A stretch of 64,000 bases of DNA from Desulfomicrobium escambiense DSM 10707 (GCF_000428825.1 NZ_AUAR01000015.1:1-64000), one strand, 5' to 3'. Positions 29,709 to 37,903 are shown, counted from the stretch's first letter. A program made the numbers and translations. Notes: a model not told the origin generated them from the letters alone.

Positions 29709-31436
29709 ATGATCAAAATAAACCCTTGCCCCAAGGGCTACGTCACGGACCTGGACAAGACCTGCACACCCGAGGAGACCGTCGCCAGGGCCCGCGAAGC
29801 CCTGTCCCGCTCCGGCAAACGCATCCTGGCCCAGACCCGGCGCATCGACACCGGCCGGCTGGGCATCCCCGTCTTCATGTCCATCTGCGGCGAGGACGCG
29901 CGCGAGATCATGCCCACCCGCAAGCAGATGGGCAAAGGCGCCTCCCCGGCCCAGGCCGAGGCCTCGGCACTGATGGAACTGGCCGAGCGCTTCAGCTACT
30001 TCTCCTTCTGGAACGACCCCGCGAACTTCCGGCCCATGACCTGGTCCCAGGCCCGCAACCGGTTCGGCGACAACCTGCTGCCCATATCCTTCCTGATCCA
30101 GTCCGTGGCCGACAAGGCAGGCGAAGAGGACGCGGCCCGCATCCTGGACCTCCTGCCGTGGAGCTTCACGCAGGTCACGGACATCGGCACGGGAAGGGAG
30201 TACATGGCGCCCCTGGACTGGTTCAAGAAGCTCAACGAGTTCAACGGTTCCTCGGCCGGCAACACCCTGGAGGAATCCATGCTCCAGGGCGGCTGCGAGC
30301 TTGTCGAGCGCCACGTCTGCGCCGTGGTCGACCGCACGCGGCAGGAGACCCCGAACATCGACCCGGCCTCCTTCACGGACCCGGTGCTGGTCGAGCTCTA
30401 CGACAAGTTCATCCGCAACGGACTCAAAGTCTGGCTCAAGGATTTCAGCCTCGGCCTGCCCGTGCCCACGGTGGCGGCCCTGGTTTTTGACCCGGCCACC
30501 TTCCCGCACAAAAGCGAGATCGTCTTCACCGCCGGCACGGCCTCGTCGCCCCAGAAGGCGGCCATCCGCGCCCTGACCGAGATCGCCCAGCTCGGCGGCG
30601 ACTTCGAGAGCTGCAGCAACTACGAGGCCTCGGGCCTGCCCAAGTTCACCCACCCCGACCAGTTCGGCTGGCTGACGTCGGGCCCAACTGTCTCCATTGA
30701 CTCCCACCCGGTAAACCAGGACGCGGACATCGCCACGGAGCTCATGAACTTTTGCGCGCGGCTCAGGGAGCAGGGCTTCACGTTCTTCTCCGTCGACACC
30801 ACGCAGCCGGGCCTGGGCATCCCGGCCAACTACAACTTCATCCCGGGCTTCCTGTTCCGGGAGCGCACGCCCATGGCCTCCCTGGGCCTCTTCGTCGGCC
30901 GCATCCTGGCCGAGGACATGGCCCCGGACCAGGCCGAAGCCGGCCTGTCCGTGCTGGAAGAAGTCTATCCCGACGCCCACTACCTGCCCTTCTTCCGTGG
31001 CCTGGTCGCCCTGCGTCAGGGCGAGATCGACCGGGCTGCCAGCTGGTTCGCCGCGGCCGAGCCGCAGCAGCCCGAACGCGACGACCGCGGTCTGGCCGCC
31101 TTCTACCAGGCCTACGCCCTGTCCCAGCAGGGCCTGTGGGCCGAGACCATCCCGCACCTGGATCGGGCCGTGGACCACTGCCCCGAGGTCAAGGAGTACT
31201 TCAACCTGCGCGGGGTGGCCTATTTCAAGCAACAGCATTACGCAGGCGCCGCGGCCAATTTCGAGCTGGCCCTGAGCCTGGACAGCGGCTCGGCCATGGA
31301 CCTTGCCAACCTCGGCCTGTGCCATAAATTCATGAACAATGCGGACAAGGCGCGGGAACTGCTGGGCGAAGCCCTGCGGCTCGACCCGGGCCTGGACTTC
31401 GCACGCAACCACCTGAACGAACTGGAAGCCCGATAA
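29709..31436 (+). CDS. ycaO: YcaO protein with C-terminal TPR repeats
   Basis: 575-residue protein built like E. coli YcaO, in which an ATP-dependent cyclodehydratase-type domain is joined to a TPR tail. The ATP-binding pattern is clear (ASALMELAERFSYF, about residues 88-101), and GNTLEESMLQGGCELVERH gives the next acidic block. TPR-like helices occupy about residues 415-575 (AASWFAAAEP, EYFNLRGVAYFKQQHYAGAAANFELA, DLANLGLCHKF). E. coli YcaO aids RimO in methylthiolation of ribosomal protein S12; that role here is inference. No strong ribosome site precedes the ATG. moaE-like and opgG follow closely, so a three-gene transcript is likely. Confidence 0.88.
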   Translation: MIKINPCPKGYVTDLDKTCTPEETVARAREALSRSGKRILAQTRRIDTGRLGIPVFMSICGEDAREIMPTRKQMGKGASPAQAEASALMELAERFSYFSFWNDPANFRPMTWSQARNRFGDNLLPISFLIQSVADKAGEEDAARILDLLPWSFTQVTDIGTGREYMAPLDWFKKLNEFNGSSAGNTLEESMLQGGCELVERHVCAVVDRTRQETPNIDPASFTDPVLVELYDKFIRNGLKVWLKDFSLGLPVPTVAALVFDPATFPHKSEIVFTAGTASSPQKAAIRALTEIAQLGGDFESCSNYEASGLPKFTHPDQFGWLTSGPTVSIDSHPVNQDADIATELMNFCARLREQGFTFFSVDTTQPGLGIPANYNFIPGFLFRERTPMASLGLFVGRILAEDMAPDQAEAGLSVLEEVYPDAHYLPFFRGLVALRQGEIDRAASWFAAAEPQQPERDDRGLAAFYQAYALSQQGLWAETIPHLDRAVDHCPEVKEYFNLRGVAYFKQQHYAGAAANFELALSLDSGSAMDLANLGLCHKFMNNADKARELLGEALRLDPGLDFARNHLNELEAR

Positions 31437-31446
31437 GGAGGCCTTC

Positions 31447-31809
31447 ATGGACATCAGCAAGAAAATAGCGGAACTCAAGACCGAACCGGGATTCCGGGAG
31501 AACGTCGGCATGGTCCTGGTCCACAACGGTGTGGTCCGGGCCTGGTCCCGCAAGGACAAGGGCAAGGTCGGCCGTGTGAAGATCGAGGTCGATCAGGCCA
31601 AGGTCGAGACTATCCGCAAGGAGATCGAGGCCCGCCCGGGCATCTTCCGCGCGGTGGCCGAGGCCAGAAGCGGCGAGTACGTGCCGGGCGACGACCTGCT
31701 CTTCCTCATCGTGGCCGGCGACATCCGCGAAAACGTCAAGCCCGCCCTCGCGGACCTCCTGGACCGCGTCAAGTCCGAGGCCGTGACCAAACAGGAACTT
31801 TCGGAATAA
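31447..31809 (+). CDS. MoaE-like molybdopterin synthase catalytic subunit-related protein
   Basis: 120-residue protein starting 10 bp after the YcaO-TPR gene with a strong AAGGAGG site. It has a short MoaE-like core: NVGMVLVHNGVVRAWSRKDK, an arginine/lysine-rich strand, then PGDDLLFLIVAGDIRENVK with the PGD element conserved in MoaE. It is shorter than classical MoaE (about 150 residues), so either it is a compact MoaE as seen in other sulfate reducers or a relative with a different role. The nearest Moco gene is moaA 6 kb upstream. Confidence 0.7.
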   Translation: MDISKKIAELKTEPGFRENVGMVLVHNGVVRAWSRKDKGKVGRVKIEVDQAKVETIRKEIEARPGIFRAVAEARSGEYVPGDDLLFLIVAGDIRENVKPALADLLDRVKSEAVTKQELSE

Positions 31810-31824
31810 CCGGAGAAACGAAAC

Positions 31825-33447
31825 ATGAAGCGTCAGTCCCTTTCCACCCTGCTCTGCACGATCCTCCTTGGCGCATCCCTTGTCCTGTCCACGGCCGCCT
31901 TCGCCGCCACGGACCTGCCGACGCCCACCGGCGGAACCAATTTCGACTACGCCTGGCTCAAGGGCCGCGCCCGCCATCTGGCGGAACAGCCCTATGTGGA
32001 CCATGCCGGCGAAATCCCGGAATCCCTCAAGAACCTGAGCTGGGACGCCTACATGCAGCTGGCCTTCGACTCGGAGCACGCTCTGTGGAAGAGCGACGCA
32101 TCCCTGTTCCGGGCCGAGCTGTTCCACCTGGGCCTCTTCTTCAAGACGCCCATCACCATCTATGAACTGCAGGACGGGAAGGTCAAAGAGATCGACTACA
32201 CCCCCGACCTCTTCACCTACGGAAAGTCCGGCGTCAAAGGAAAGGACCTGCCCAAGAACCTCGGCTTTGCCGGCTTTCGCCTGCGCTACCACACGGACTG
32301 GACCCGCGACCTGATCGCCTTCCTGGGCGCCAGCTACTTCCGCGCCGTGGGCGGCGAGATGCAGTACGGCATGTCCGCGCGCGGCTTGGCCGTCGACACG
32401 GCCCTGCCGCGTGACGAGGAGTTCCCGACCTTCACCCATTTCTGGCTGGAAAAACCCCGTCCGGGGAGCGACACGGCCACGGTCTACGCCCTGCTGGACT
32501 CGCCCAGCGTGACCGGCGCGTACCGTTTCGACATCCGCCCCGGCCAGATGCTGACCATGCGCGTCGATGCGGCCGTCTACCCCCGCAAGTCCATCGAGCG
32601 CCTCGGCATCGCCCCCCTGACCAGCATGTTCATGGTCGGCGAGAACGACCGCCGCATGAACCACGACTGGCGCCCCGAACTGCACGACTCCGACGGCCTG
32701 GCCATGCACAACGGCAACGGCGAGTGGATCTGGCGGCCCCTGAACAACCCGCCCTTCCTGCGCTTCAACGCCTACATGGACCACAACCCGCGCGGCTTCG
32801 GCCTGGTTCAGCGCGACCAGAACTTCGACCACTACCAGGATGACGGCGTGTTCTACGACAAGCGCCCGAGCGTCTGGATCGAGCCCATCGGCCAGTGGGG
32901 CACCGGCTCCGTGCAGCTGGTGGAGATCGCCAACCTCGACGAGACCTTCGACAACATCGTGGCCTTCTGGAACCCGGCCGAGCCCGTCCAGGCCGGCCAG
33001 GAACTGCTCTACAGCTACAACATGTACTGGGGCACCACGCCTCCGTCCCAGACGAAGCTGGGCAAGGTCGTGGACACCTTCACGGGCCTGGGCGGCGTGG
33101 TCGGCGTCATCCGCAAGTACTACAGCCAGCGCTTCGCCGTGGACTTCTCCGGAGGCGATCTGGCCATGATCGGCAAGGACACCAAGATCAAGCCGGTCCT
33201 GGAGACCTCGGCCGGCCGCATCGAGATCACCTCGGTCCGTCCCCAGCACGCCATAAACGGCTTCCGCTGCATGTTCGACGTCGTGCCCCCGGACGACACC
33301 CAGACCCCCATCAACCTGCGCCTCTACCTGGAGGCCGACGGCCGTTCCCTGACCGAAACCTGGATCTATCAGTGGACGCCGCCCGCCGCAGGCGACCGCC
33401 ATCTCTACAACCCGGGCCACCTGGAAAAACAGCCGGGCGCCAACTAG
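31825..33447 (+). CDS. opgG: periplasmic glucan biosynthesis protein, MdoG/OpgG family
   Basis: 540-residue exported protein. The signal peptide MKRQSLSTLLCTILLGASLV ends at the AFA-A site near residue 27; the mature protein is a complete OpgG/OpgD domain with PEIP-type N-terminal strands, FRAELFHLGLFF, FLGASYFRAVG, and the conserved middle block GENDRRMNHDWRPELHDSDGL. OpgG branches and shapes osmoregulated periplasmic glucans made by the membrane glucosyltransferase OpgH. No opgH is in this window, so its partner must be elsewhere. The lack of a twin-arginine motif favours OpgG over OpgD. The stop overlaps the convergent DUF4123 stop (CTAG). Confidence 0.92.
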   Translation: MKRQSLSTLLCTILLGASLVLSTAAFAATDLPTPTGGTNFDYAWLKGRARHLAEQPYVDHAGEIPESLKNLSWDAYMQLAFDSEHALWKSDASLFRAELFHLGLFFKTPITIYELQDGKVKEIDYTPDLFTYGKSGVKGKDLPKNLGFAGFRLRYHTDWTRDLIAFLGASYFRAVGGEMQYGMSARGLAVDTALPRDEEFPTFTHFWLEKPRPGSDTATVYALLDSPSVTGAYRFDIRPGQMLTMRVDAAVYPRKSIERLGIAPLTSMFMVGENDRRMNHDWRPELHDSDGLAMHNGNGEWIWRPLNNPPFLRFNAYMDHNPRGFGLVQRDQNFDHYQDDGVFYDKRPSVWIEPIGQWGTGSVQLVEIANLDETFDNIVAFWNPAEPVQAGQELLYSYNMYWGTTPPSQTKLGKVVDTFTGLGGVVGVIRKYYSQRFAVDFSGGDLAMIGKDTKIKPVLETSAGRIEITSVRPQHAINGFRCMFDVVPPDDTQTPINLRLYLEADGRSLTETWIYQWTPPAAGDRHLYNPGHLEKQPGAN

Positions 33448-34175
33448 TCGCAAAAAGGGCAGGTCCTCGGGCCTGCCCTTTCCTTTTCCCCTATCACGAC
33501 GGGTGGATGCACTTCGGAGTTCACGACCTCCGTACGTAGTATTCCCGCACAGTGGTGAAGTTCTTCATGATCGCGTCCTTCCCTGAAGATCTCGGCGTGG
33601 CGCGGGCTGAAGTAGTACCATGGACAGGGATTGATGGTGCCGTTCATTGCGGCGGACTCGCCGGGCCGGTCGATACGCACCCAGCCCCCCTCCACCGTGC
33701 GGGTCGGGACGAGCCGCATCGGGCCCAGAAGCAACTGCGTCTCTTCGGGCATGACGGCGCAGATGTGCGCCAGAATTCTTCCGTCCCAGACGCGGAAGAT
33801 GAGGTTTTCTCCTTCCGTCCTGACCATAAGCAAGCTTCGCAGGTGGGCCAGGATGTCTTCGGATGTCGCGTCCGAGGCAACAACCATGCCCCATCCTTTG
33901 GGGTCGTGTTCCTCGAGCCAGTCGAGGACCGGAGAGTCAGGCGTCAAGGGAGCGAAGCGGGGGGAGAGTTCGTGCATGTGCTCCAGGCAGGAATCGAAGA
34001 AGAGCAGCGTTGTTTGTCTGTCGGGCTCCAGGGCGTAGAGTTGCGCAAGCGCGTCAGGGTGACAGCCTGGGTCCAGGACAAGCCAGGCGCTCCAGCCTTT
34101 GCTCAGGACTTCTTCAAGGACGTCTTTGGGATCGCAAATTTTTCGCCCTGCAATCGTATTGACTGCTTCATGCAT
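33444..34175 (-). CDS. DUF4123 protein, T6SS effector adaptor/chaperone
   Basis: 243 residues. The DUF4123 pattern is present: WLVLDPGCHPDALAQLYAL near the start, then FFDSCLEHMHELSPRFAPL, LDWLEEHDPKGWGMVVAS and LIFRVWDGRILAHICA. DUF4123 (Tap/TEC) proteins load effectors onto VgrG spikes, and this gene lies two genes downstream of a composite vgrG, as expected. GC content is normal for the genome, unlike the AT-rich immunity-like gene between them. The ribosome site is weak (GAGA). It ends CPFCD within a transcription terminator for opgG, so the C-terminal tail may be variable. Confidence 0.85.
   Translation of the reverse strand: MHEAVNTIAGRKICDPKDVLEEVLSKGWSAWLVLDPGCHPDALAQLYALEPDRQTTLLFFDSCLEHMHELSPRFAPLTPDSPVLDWLEEHDPKGWGMVVASDATSEDILAHLRSLLMVRTEGENLIFRVWDGRILAHICAVMPEETQLLLGPMRLVPTRTVEGGWVRIDRPGESAAMNGTINPCPWYYFSPRHAEIFREGRDHEELHHCAGILRTEVVNSEVHPPVVIGEKERAGPRTCPFCD
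33454..33481 (+). terminator. terminator after opgG, inside the 3' end of the DUF4123 gene
   Basis: The stem AAAGGGCAGG (33454-33463) pairs with CCTGCCCTTT (33472-33481), followed on the plus strand by CCTTTTCCCC. It ends the opgG transcript. Because opgG and the DUF4123 gene end tail to tail in a shared CTAG, the hairpin lies in the last codons of the DUF4123 gene. Confidence 0.8.
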
Positions 34176-34198
34176 GATATTTCTCTTTATACACGGTC

Positions 34199-34212
34199 AA
34201 TTTTGCAAAATT
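34199..34212. repeat. 14-bp perfect palindrome upstream of the DUF4123 gene
   Basis: AATTTTGCAAAATT reads the same on both strands, about 25 bp upstream of the DUF4123 start in AT-rich DNA. It could be an operator, or a chance product of base composition. Confidence 0.3.
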
Positions 34213-34355
34213 TGAGCAAGTATTTGCCAAATATTAACAATTATCAAGTGGTGGTAAAAGAGGAACACTCCCTTAAGAAAGAGGCTACTGATGTCTGTAG
34301 TCTCCATGATTTTGACGGAATTTCACGATGAATAACAATCAATGATTTCAGTCAT

Positions 34356-34709
34356 CTATTCCCATGGCCTTGAAGGCATGCCTCTTTGAATCCATTCATG
34401 ATATTCAACAAGTATGTCGTATTTATTTATAAAGTAAATTCCAGAGATAGATATAATACATATTAATAACATAAATATAGAATTTCTGCGAGTGTTTACG
34501 ATGAATAAATTTGCAGAGTAAAAAATAGCGATGCATATAAATATATATATAAATTTTAGAGGATTGATTCCAATATGATTAGATTCAAAAATTATTTTGT
34601 AAAAAAATATCGCAGTGAATATAATATATATAAATACAAAAATATAAAATAATGCAAAATAAAATTTTAAATATATTCGCGCTAATTCCTCCTTGTATGT
34701 ATTTTTCAT
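34356..34709 (-). CDS. small membrane protein, probable T6SS immunity protein
   Basis: 117 residues with three strongly hydrophobic segments (about 16-41, 48-71 and 78-97) rich in Ile and Phe; no family recognised. The ATG overlaps the vgrG-effector stop in ATGA, so it is translationally coupled to the effector domain. Base composition is strongly AT-rich against a GC-rich chromosome, as is the effector-coding 3' end of vgrG, indicating both came in together. Position directly behind a toxin-bearing VgrG, small size and coupling are what one expects of a cognate immunity protein; that is inference, not homology. An inner-membrane location would suit a toxin acting at the membrane or periplasm. 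Confidence 0.65.
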   Translation of the reverse strand: MKNTYKEELARIYLKFYFALFYIFVFIYIIFTAIFFYKIIFESNHIGINPLKFIYIFICIAIFYSANLFIVNTRRNSIFMLLICIISISGIYFINKYDILVEYHEWIQRGMPSRPWE

Positions 34710-36664
34710 GGAGAAAACCTCTTTTCTGGAATTGGCATTCCTGTTGATCCTTCTCCGTTTCCAATGTTTTTTCCTCTTTTGTAAGCTCTGATGTATAACG
34801 GATCGTCTCCAAAAGAATCATGACGATCAAAAAAGTCGTATTGTTCAAAGAAGTATGCGTATCCCATTGTTCCGTATGTAAAAACTTTTTGCATCGAAGA
34901 AAATGCTTGTGCAGGAGACCAGCCCTCCCTTTCTACTCCTGTATTACAACCATGTATCCATAAAGAACCATTTGCTTTCCATGGTAAAATTTCAAGCGAA
35001 TTTATCTCAGAAAATTGCAGAGTTGTTTCACCGGCAAGAGGATCATTTGCAAACGGATCGTTAGGATCTGCTCGAAACTCCAGCCCCTGATTACGGCCTG
35101 ACCCTAAACTTGCATGAGTAAATATCCTTCCTTCTACAATATTAAAATTGTTATTAATTGATTTTTTGTATATAGTGCTCCACGCTTTCTTAAATTGAGG
35201 CTCTGACTTGACGCTAATACTCATATAAAGAGTATCGTCTTGCATCCCTTCATGTAATCCTAAGCTTTTTCTCCATGTTTCTGCAGCTTTTTTGAATGCG
35301 TTGTCGTCCACGTCAAAGTATATTGAAAAGAACATATTTCCTGATTTACTGTGGGAATATTGATTATCTATAGTATAGCATGTCGTTGCGTCATCAGTTT
35401 TACTTGATTGTGGCACGGTTGCCCCAGCGTCATATCCAGTATCCCGTTCCAAGGGGCATAACTTGACGACAGCCTCATCGAGTTCATGGGCTTTGTTGAA
35501 AATCACGTTTTGACAGAACGGCACCTGCCCTTCCTCCGGCACGAGGCTGTCCAAGGGCAACAGCGGTTTCGCCCCCGTGCCCGAGCCGGGGCTACCGCCG
35601 GAGTTGATCTTGACCCTAGCCCCGACAATGGTCACCCCCGAGGGGTCGAGCTTGATGAAGCTGCCGCCGGCGTTGACGGTCAGCTCCGTGCCGGCTTCGA
35701 TGACGGTTTTCATCCCGGCCTTGATGTGGGTCTCGTCGCCGGCCCGGAGCAGCCATTTGTCGCCGATCCGGGCATGGCCGGTTCCCTTGACCGTCAGGTG
35801 GTCGTCGGCCAGCAGCTCGACCTTGCGGTCCTTCTCGACGGTCTGGTGATCCTCGCCCTGCACGAGGGAGTAGGAGAAATGGTCGATGGTGCGATGCTGG
35901 TCGCGCAGGACGCGCTCCTTCCAATCGTTCTTGACGTGCACGTTCACGTCCTTCTCGGCGTGGACGTAGATCTCCTCCTGACCCTTCCTGTCCTCGACCC
36001 GCAGCTCGTTGAAGCCGTTCCCGCCCGGCGAGGACAGGGATTTGAAGACCGTGCGCGTCTTGTGTTCGGGGAGAAAATACGGGACCGGGTTGGCGGAGTT
36101 GTAGACCCGGCCCGTAACGATGGGCCGGTCCGGGTCGCCCTCCAGGAAGGAGACGACGACCTCGTGACCGATCCGGGGGATGGCCATGGTCCCGTACTGG
36201 CCGCCGGCCCAGCCCTGGGACACGCGGATCCAGCAGGTCGTGTTCTCGTCGTATCCGCCCAGCCTGTCCCAGTGGAATTGCACTTTCACCCGGCCGTACC
36301 GGTCCGGGAAAATCTCCTCGCCTTCCGGGCCGGTCACGATGGCCGTCTGATCCCCGAGGACGCGGTTCTTGGGATGCTCCGACGCGGGCACGAAACGCGT
36401 CGAGTCGGGGATGGCCAGCAGCCTGGCCCCGTAGCTCATGCCCCGGTCCGGGGCCTCGTGCTCCAGCACCTGGGGCTGCTCGCCCCGGTGTTCGACCCGC
36501 ACGACCCACCAGTGGGCGTTGAGTTCCTGACGCTGGTGGCCGAACATCTCGAACACGAAACCAGGGTTCATCCTGGACACGTCGGTTTCGGCCTCGATCC
36601 ACAGGCCCAGGCTCAACTGGCGCAGCAACTCGAGGTGGGCGTAGCGCTTGCCCTCCCGTTGCAA
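34706..36664 (-). CDS. VgrG C-terminal half with AT-rich effector domain
   Basis: Frame downstream of the premature stop; if translated on its own, a TTG at 36664 would be needed, with no good ribosome site. It holds the rest of VgrG (YGRVKVQFHWDR, CWIRVSQGWAGGQYGTMAIP, IGHEVVVSFLEGDPDRPIVTG), the gp5-like needle repeats (to about residue 350), a linker, then a 250-residue effector domain. That domain has THAS (His at 35116) and LWIHGCNTG (Cys at 34948), reminiscent of the His/Cys dyad of clan CD (caspase-like) cysteine peptidases. The base composition drops sharply to AT-rich at about 35,450, the module junction. Confidence 0.75.
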   Translation of the reverse strand: MQREGKRYAHLELLRQLSLGLWIEAETDVSRMNPGFVFEMFGHQRQELNAHWWVVRVEHRGEQPQVLEHEAPDRGMSYGARLLAIPDSTRFVPASEHPKNRVLGDQTAIVTGPEGEEIFPDRYGRVKVQFHWDRLGGYDENTTCWIRVSQGWAGGQYGTMAIPRIGHEVVVSFLEGDPDRPIVTGRVYNSANPVPYFLPEHKTRTVFKSLSSPGGNGFNELRVEDRKGQEEIYVHAEKDVNVHVKNDWKERVLRDQHRTIDHFSYSLVQGEDHQTVEKDRKVELLADDHLTVKGTGHARIGDKWLLRAGDETHIKAGMKTVIEAGTELTVNAGGSFIKLDPSGVTIVGARVKINSGGSPGSGTGAKPLLPLDSLVPEEGQVPFCQNVIFNKAHELDEAVVKLCPLERDTGYDAGATVPQSSKTDDATTCYTIDNQYSHSKSGNMFFSIYFDVDDNAFKKAAETWRKSLGLHEGMQDDTLYMSISVKSEPQFKKAWSTIYKKSINNNFNIVEGRIFTHASLGSGRNQGLEFRADPNDPFANDPLAGETTLQFSEINSLEILPWKANGSLWIHGCNTGVEREGWSPAQAFSSMQKVFTYGTMGYAYFFEQYDFFDRHDSFGDDPLYIRAYKRGKNIGNGEGSTGMPIPEKRFSP

Positions 36665-36685
36665 CTGGTAGAGGTGCGGGTAGCG

Positions 36686-37903
36686 TTAGCGTTCGAGGGT
36701 CATTCCGGCCGGGACAGGGGCCTTGACGTGGCTCGTTTCACGCTCGCCTACCTCCAGGTTCAGCCGCGTCTTCTCGAAATTCCAGTCGCGGTAGGTGGAC
36801 GAGTCGCTGCTGATGGCCTGGCCGAGAAGGACGCGCCTTATGGTTGCCGTGTCCACGACGGTCCCCGCGCCGGGATGGAAACGCAGCCGGCTCTCGCCCC
36901 CGATCCTGGGGCCGCCCTCGCGGTCCGAAAAGCACAGCACATGCCGGTCCGGGCCGTGCTCGAAGTAGAAATAGACGCCCTCCTCCTCGCACAGACGGGA
37001 GATGAAGTGCAGGCTCGTCTCGCCGTACTGCACGCAGTACTCGCGGGCGGCGTAGTCGTGGAAGCACTTGAAGGCGTAGCTGTCGCCCGTGAAGTTCTGT
37101 TCCTTCAAAACCTGCTCGATGATCTGGAGCACGTTCATGTTCTGAAAGATGCGGTGGTCCGTGGTCAGGCCCAGGAACCACAGACGGGGGACCAGCAGGC
37201 AGCGGTAGTGGGTGCGGAGATTGGCGGTATGCAACTGCCTGAAATGTCGGACGACGCCGTGGACGTAGCGGGCGCCGCCGCTCCGGTCCACGATGGTGAG
37301 GCAGGCGGGCCGGCCGAGGAGGCCGGAGAAATCCAGGAATGACGATTCGTGGGTCAGTTCGATCTCGAACTCGTAGGGCCGATGCACCTCCTCGGTGCCG
37401 GAGAAGGCGAAGACCCCGAAATCGGGCCCGCCCTCGACCTCGAAAGTGAACCAGGGACTGTTGGCGCTGTTATCCCACCATTGCTGTGGGTTGATGATTT
37501 CCCCGTCAGCATTTTTCATCTGGTAATTGACATGCTGCGAGTAGTGATCGCTGCCTTTTGGCCCCCTTCCTCCCATAGTTCCCAGCGGAGTTCCTACACG
37601 TGTCTGCTGGCCGTTCCGAACGAGTTGGGTGTCCGTGTGAAGAAACTGGTGCAGGTTGCCTTTGTCGTCGCGAATTCCGATTGTGCCGTATTGCCCACCA
37701 CCCGGAGGCATTTCCACTGTTCCGGACACGGGCGAGTGCAGAGCCGGATGGTTCAGGTTGACCCCTGTCTGGCCTCCTTCGTAGTTGAAATCCACTCCAC
37801 CGTGAGGCCCGGATGGGCGTGCTTCCCCGAAGGGCGCCGTTGTGTGAGCCGAATTTCCGGCCTGTTCAGGAAGAATGGTGTCGATAGTTTTTTTGAAAGG
37901 CAT
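36686..37903 (-). CDS. VgrG N-terminal half with N-terminal M23 peptidase-like domain
   Basis: 405 residues up to the premature TAA. Residues 30-145 resemble a LytM/M23 endopeptidase: HxGxD motif PHGGVDF (His34, Asp38), the SPVSGTVE strand, FLHTD (His89), and HVNYQM where HxH is usual (His124, Asn126). Asn replaces the third zinc ligand, so activity is doubtful. From residue 150 the VgrG gp27-like start follows (FTFEVEGGPDFGVFAFSGTE, GGARYVHGVVRHFRQL, CVQYGETSLHFISRLCEEEG). Such a domain fused ahead of VgrG would be a peptidoglycan-directed cargo or a channel-forming aid. The start at 37903 follows the small exported protein by 15 bp. Confidence 0.8.
   Translation of the reverse strand: MPFKKTIDTILPEQAGNSAHTTAPFGEARPSGPHGGVDFNYEGGQTGVNLNHPALHSPVSGTVEMPPGGGQYGTIGIRDDKGNLHQFLHTDTQLVRNGQQTRVGTPLGTMGGRGPKGSDHYSQHVNYQMKNADGEIINPQQWWDNSANSPWFTFEVEGGPDFGVFAFSGTEEVHRPYEFEIELTHESSFLDFSGLLGRPACLTIVDRSGGARYVHGVVRHFRQLHTANLRTHYRCLLVPRLWFLGLTTDHRIFQNMNVLQIIEQVLKEQNFTGDSYAFKCFHDYAAREYCVQYGETSLHFISRLCEEEGVYFYFEHGPDRHVLCFSDREGGPRIGGESRLRFHPGAGTVVDTATIRRVLLGQAISSDSSTYRDWNFEKTRLNLEVGERETSHVKAPVPAGMTLER

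Larger units (their letters stand above)
34706..37903 (-). pseudogene. vgrG: composite vgrG (M23-like domain, VgrG, C-terminal effector) split by one in-frame TAA
   Basis: Read straight through, this 1066-codon frame is an evolved T6SS spike protein. It has an N-terminal M23 metallopeptidase-like domain (codons 1-145), a full VgrG gp27/gp5-like body (about 150-780) and an AT-rich effector domain to the end. One TAA at 36688-36686 (codon 406) interrupts it. The frame is identical on both sides and the VgrG alignment is continuous (ER-stop-RYPHLYQLQ), so a TAC/TAT to TAA change in a Tyr codon is the simplest reading. It may be a true nonsense mutation, a strain-specific event or an assembly error. 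The two halves are also listed separately. Confidence 0.85.

Noticed and set aside
29694..31565. Long minus-strand open frame opposite the YcaO-TPR gene
   Set aside because: Shadow; the plus strand has YcaO and TPR motifs and a well-placed moaE-like gene after it.
36686..36688. Recoding of the stop inside vgrG as selenocysteine
   Set aside because: The codon is TAA, not TGA, so the tRNA-Sec present here cannot read it.
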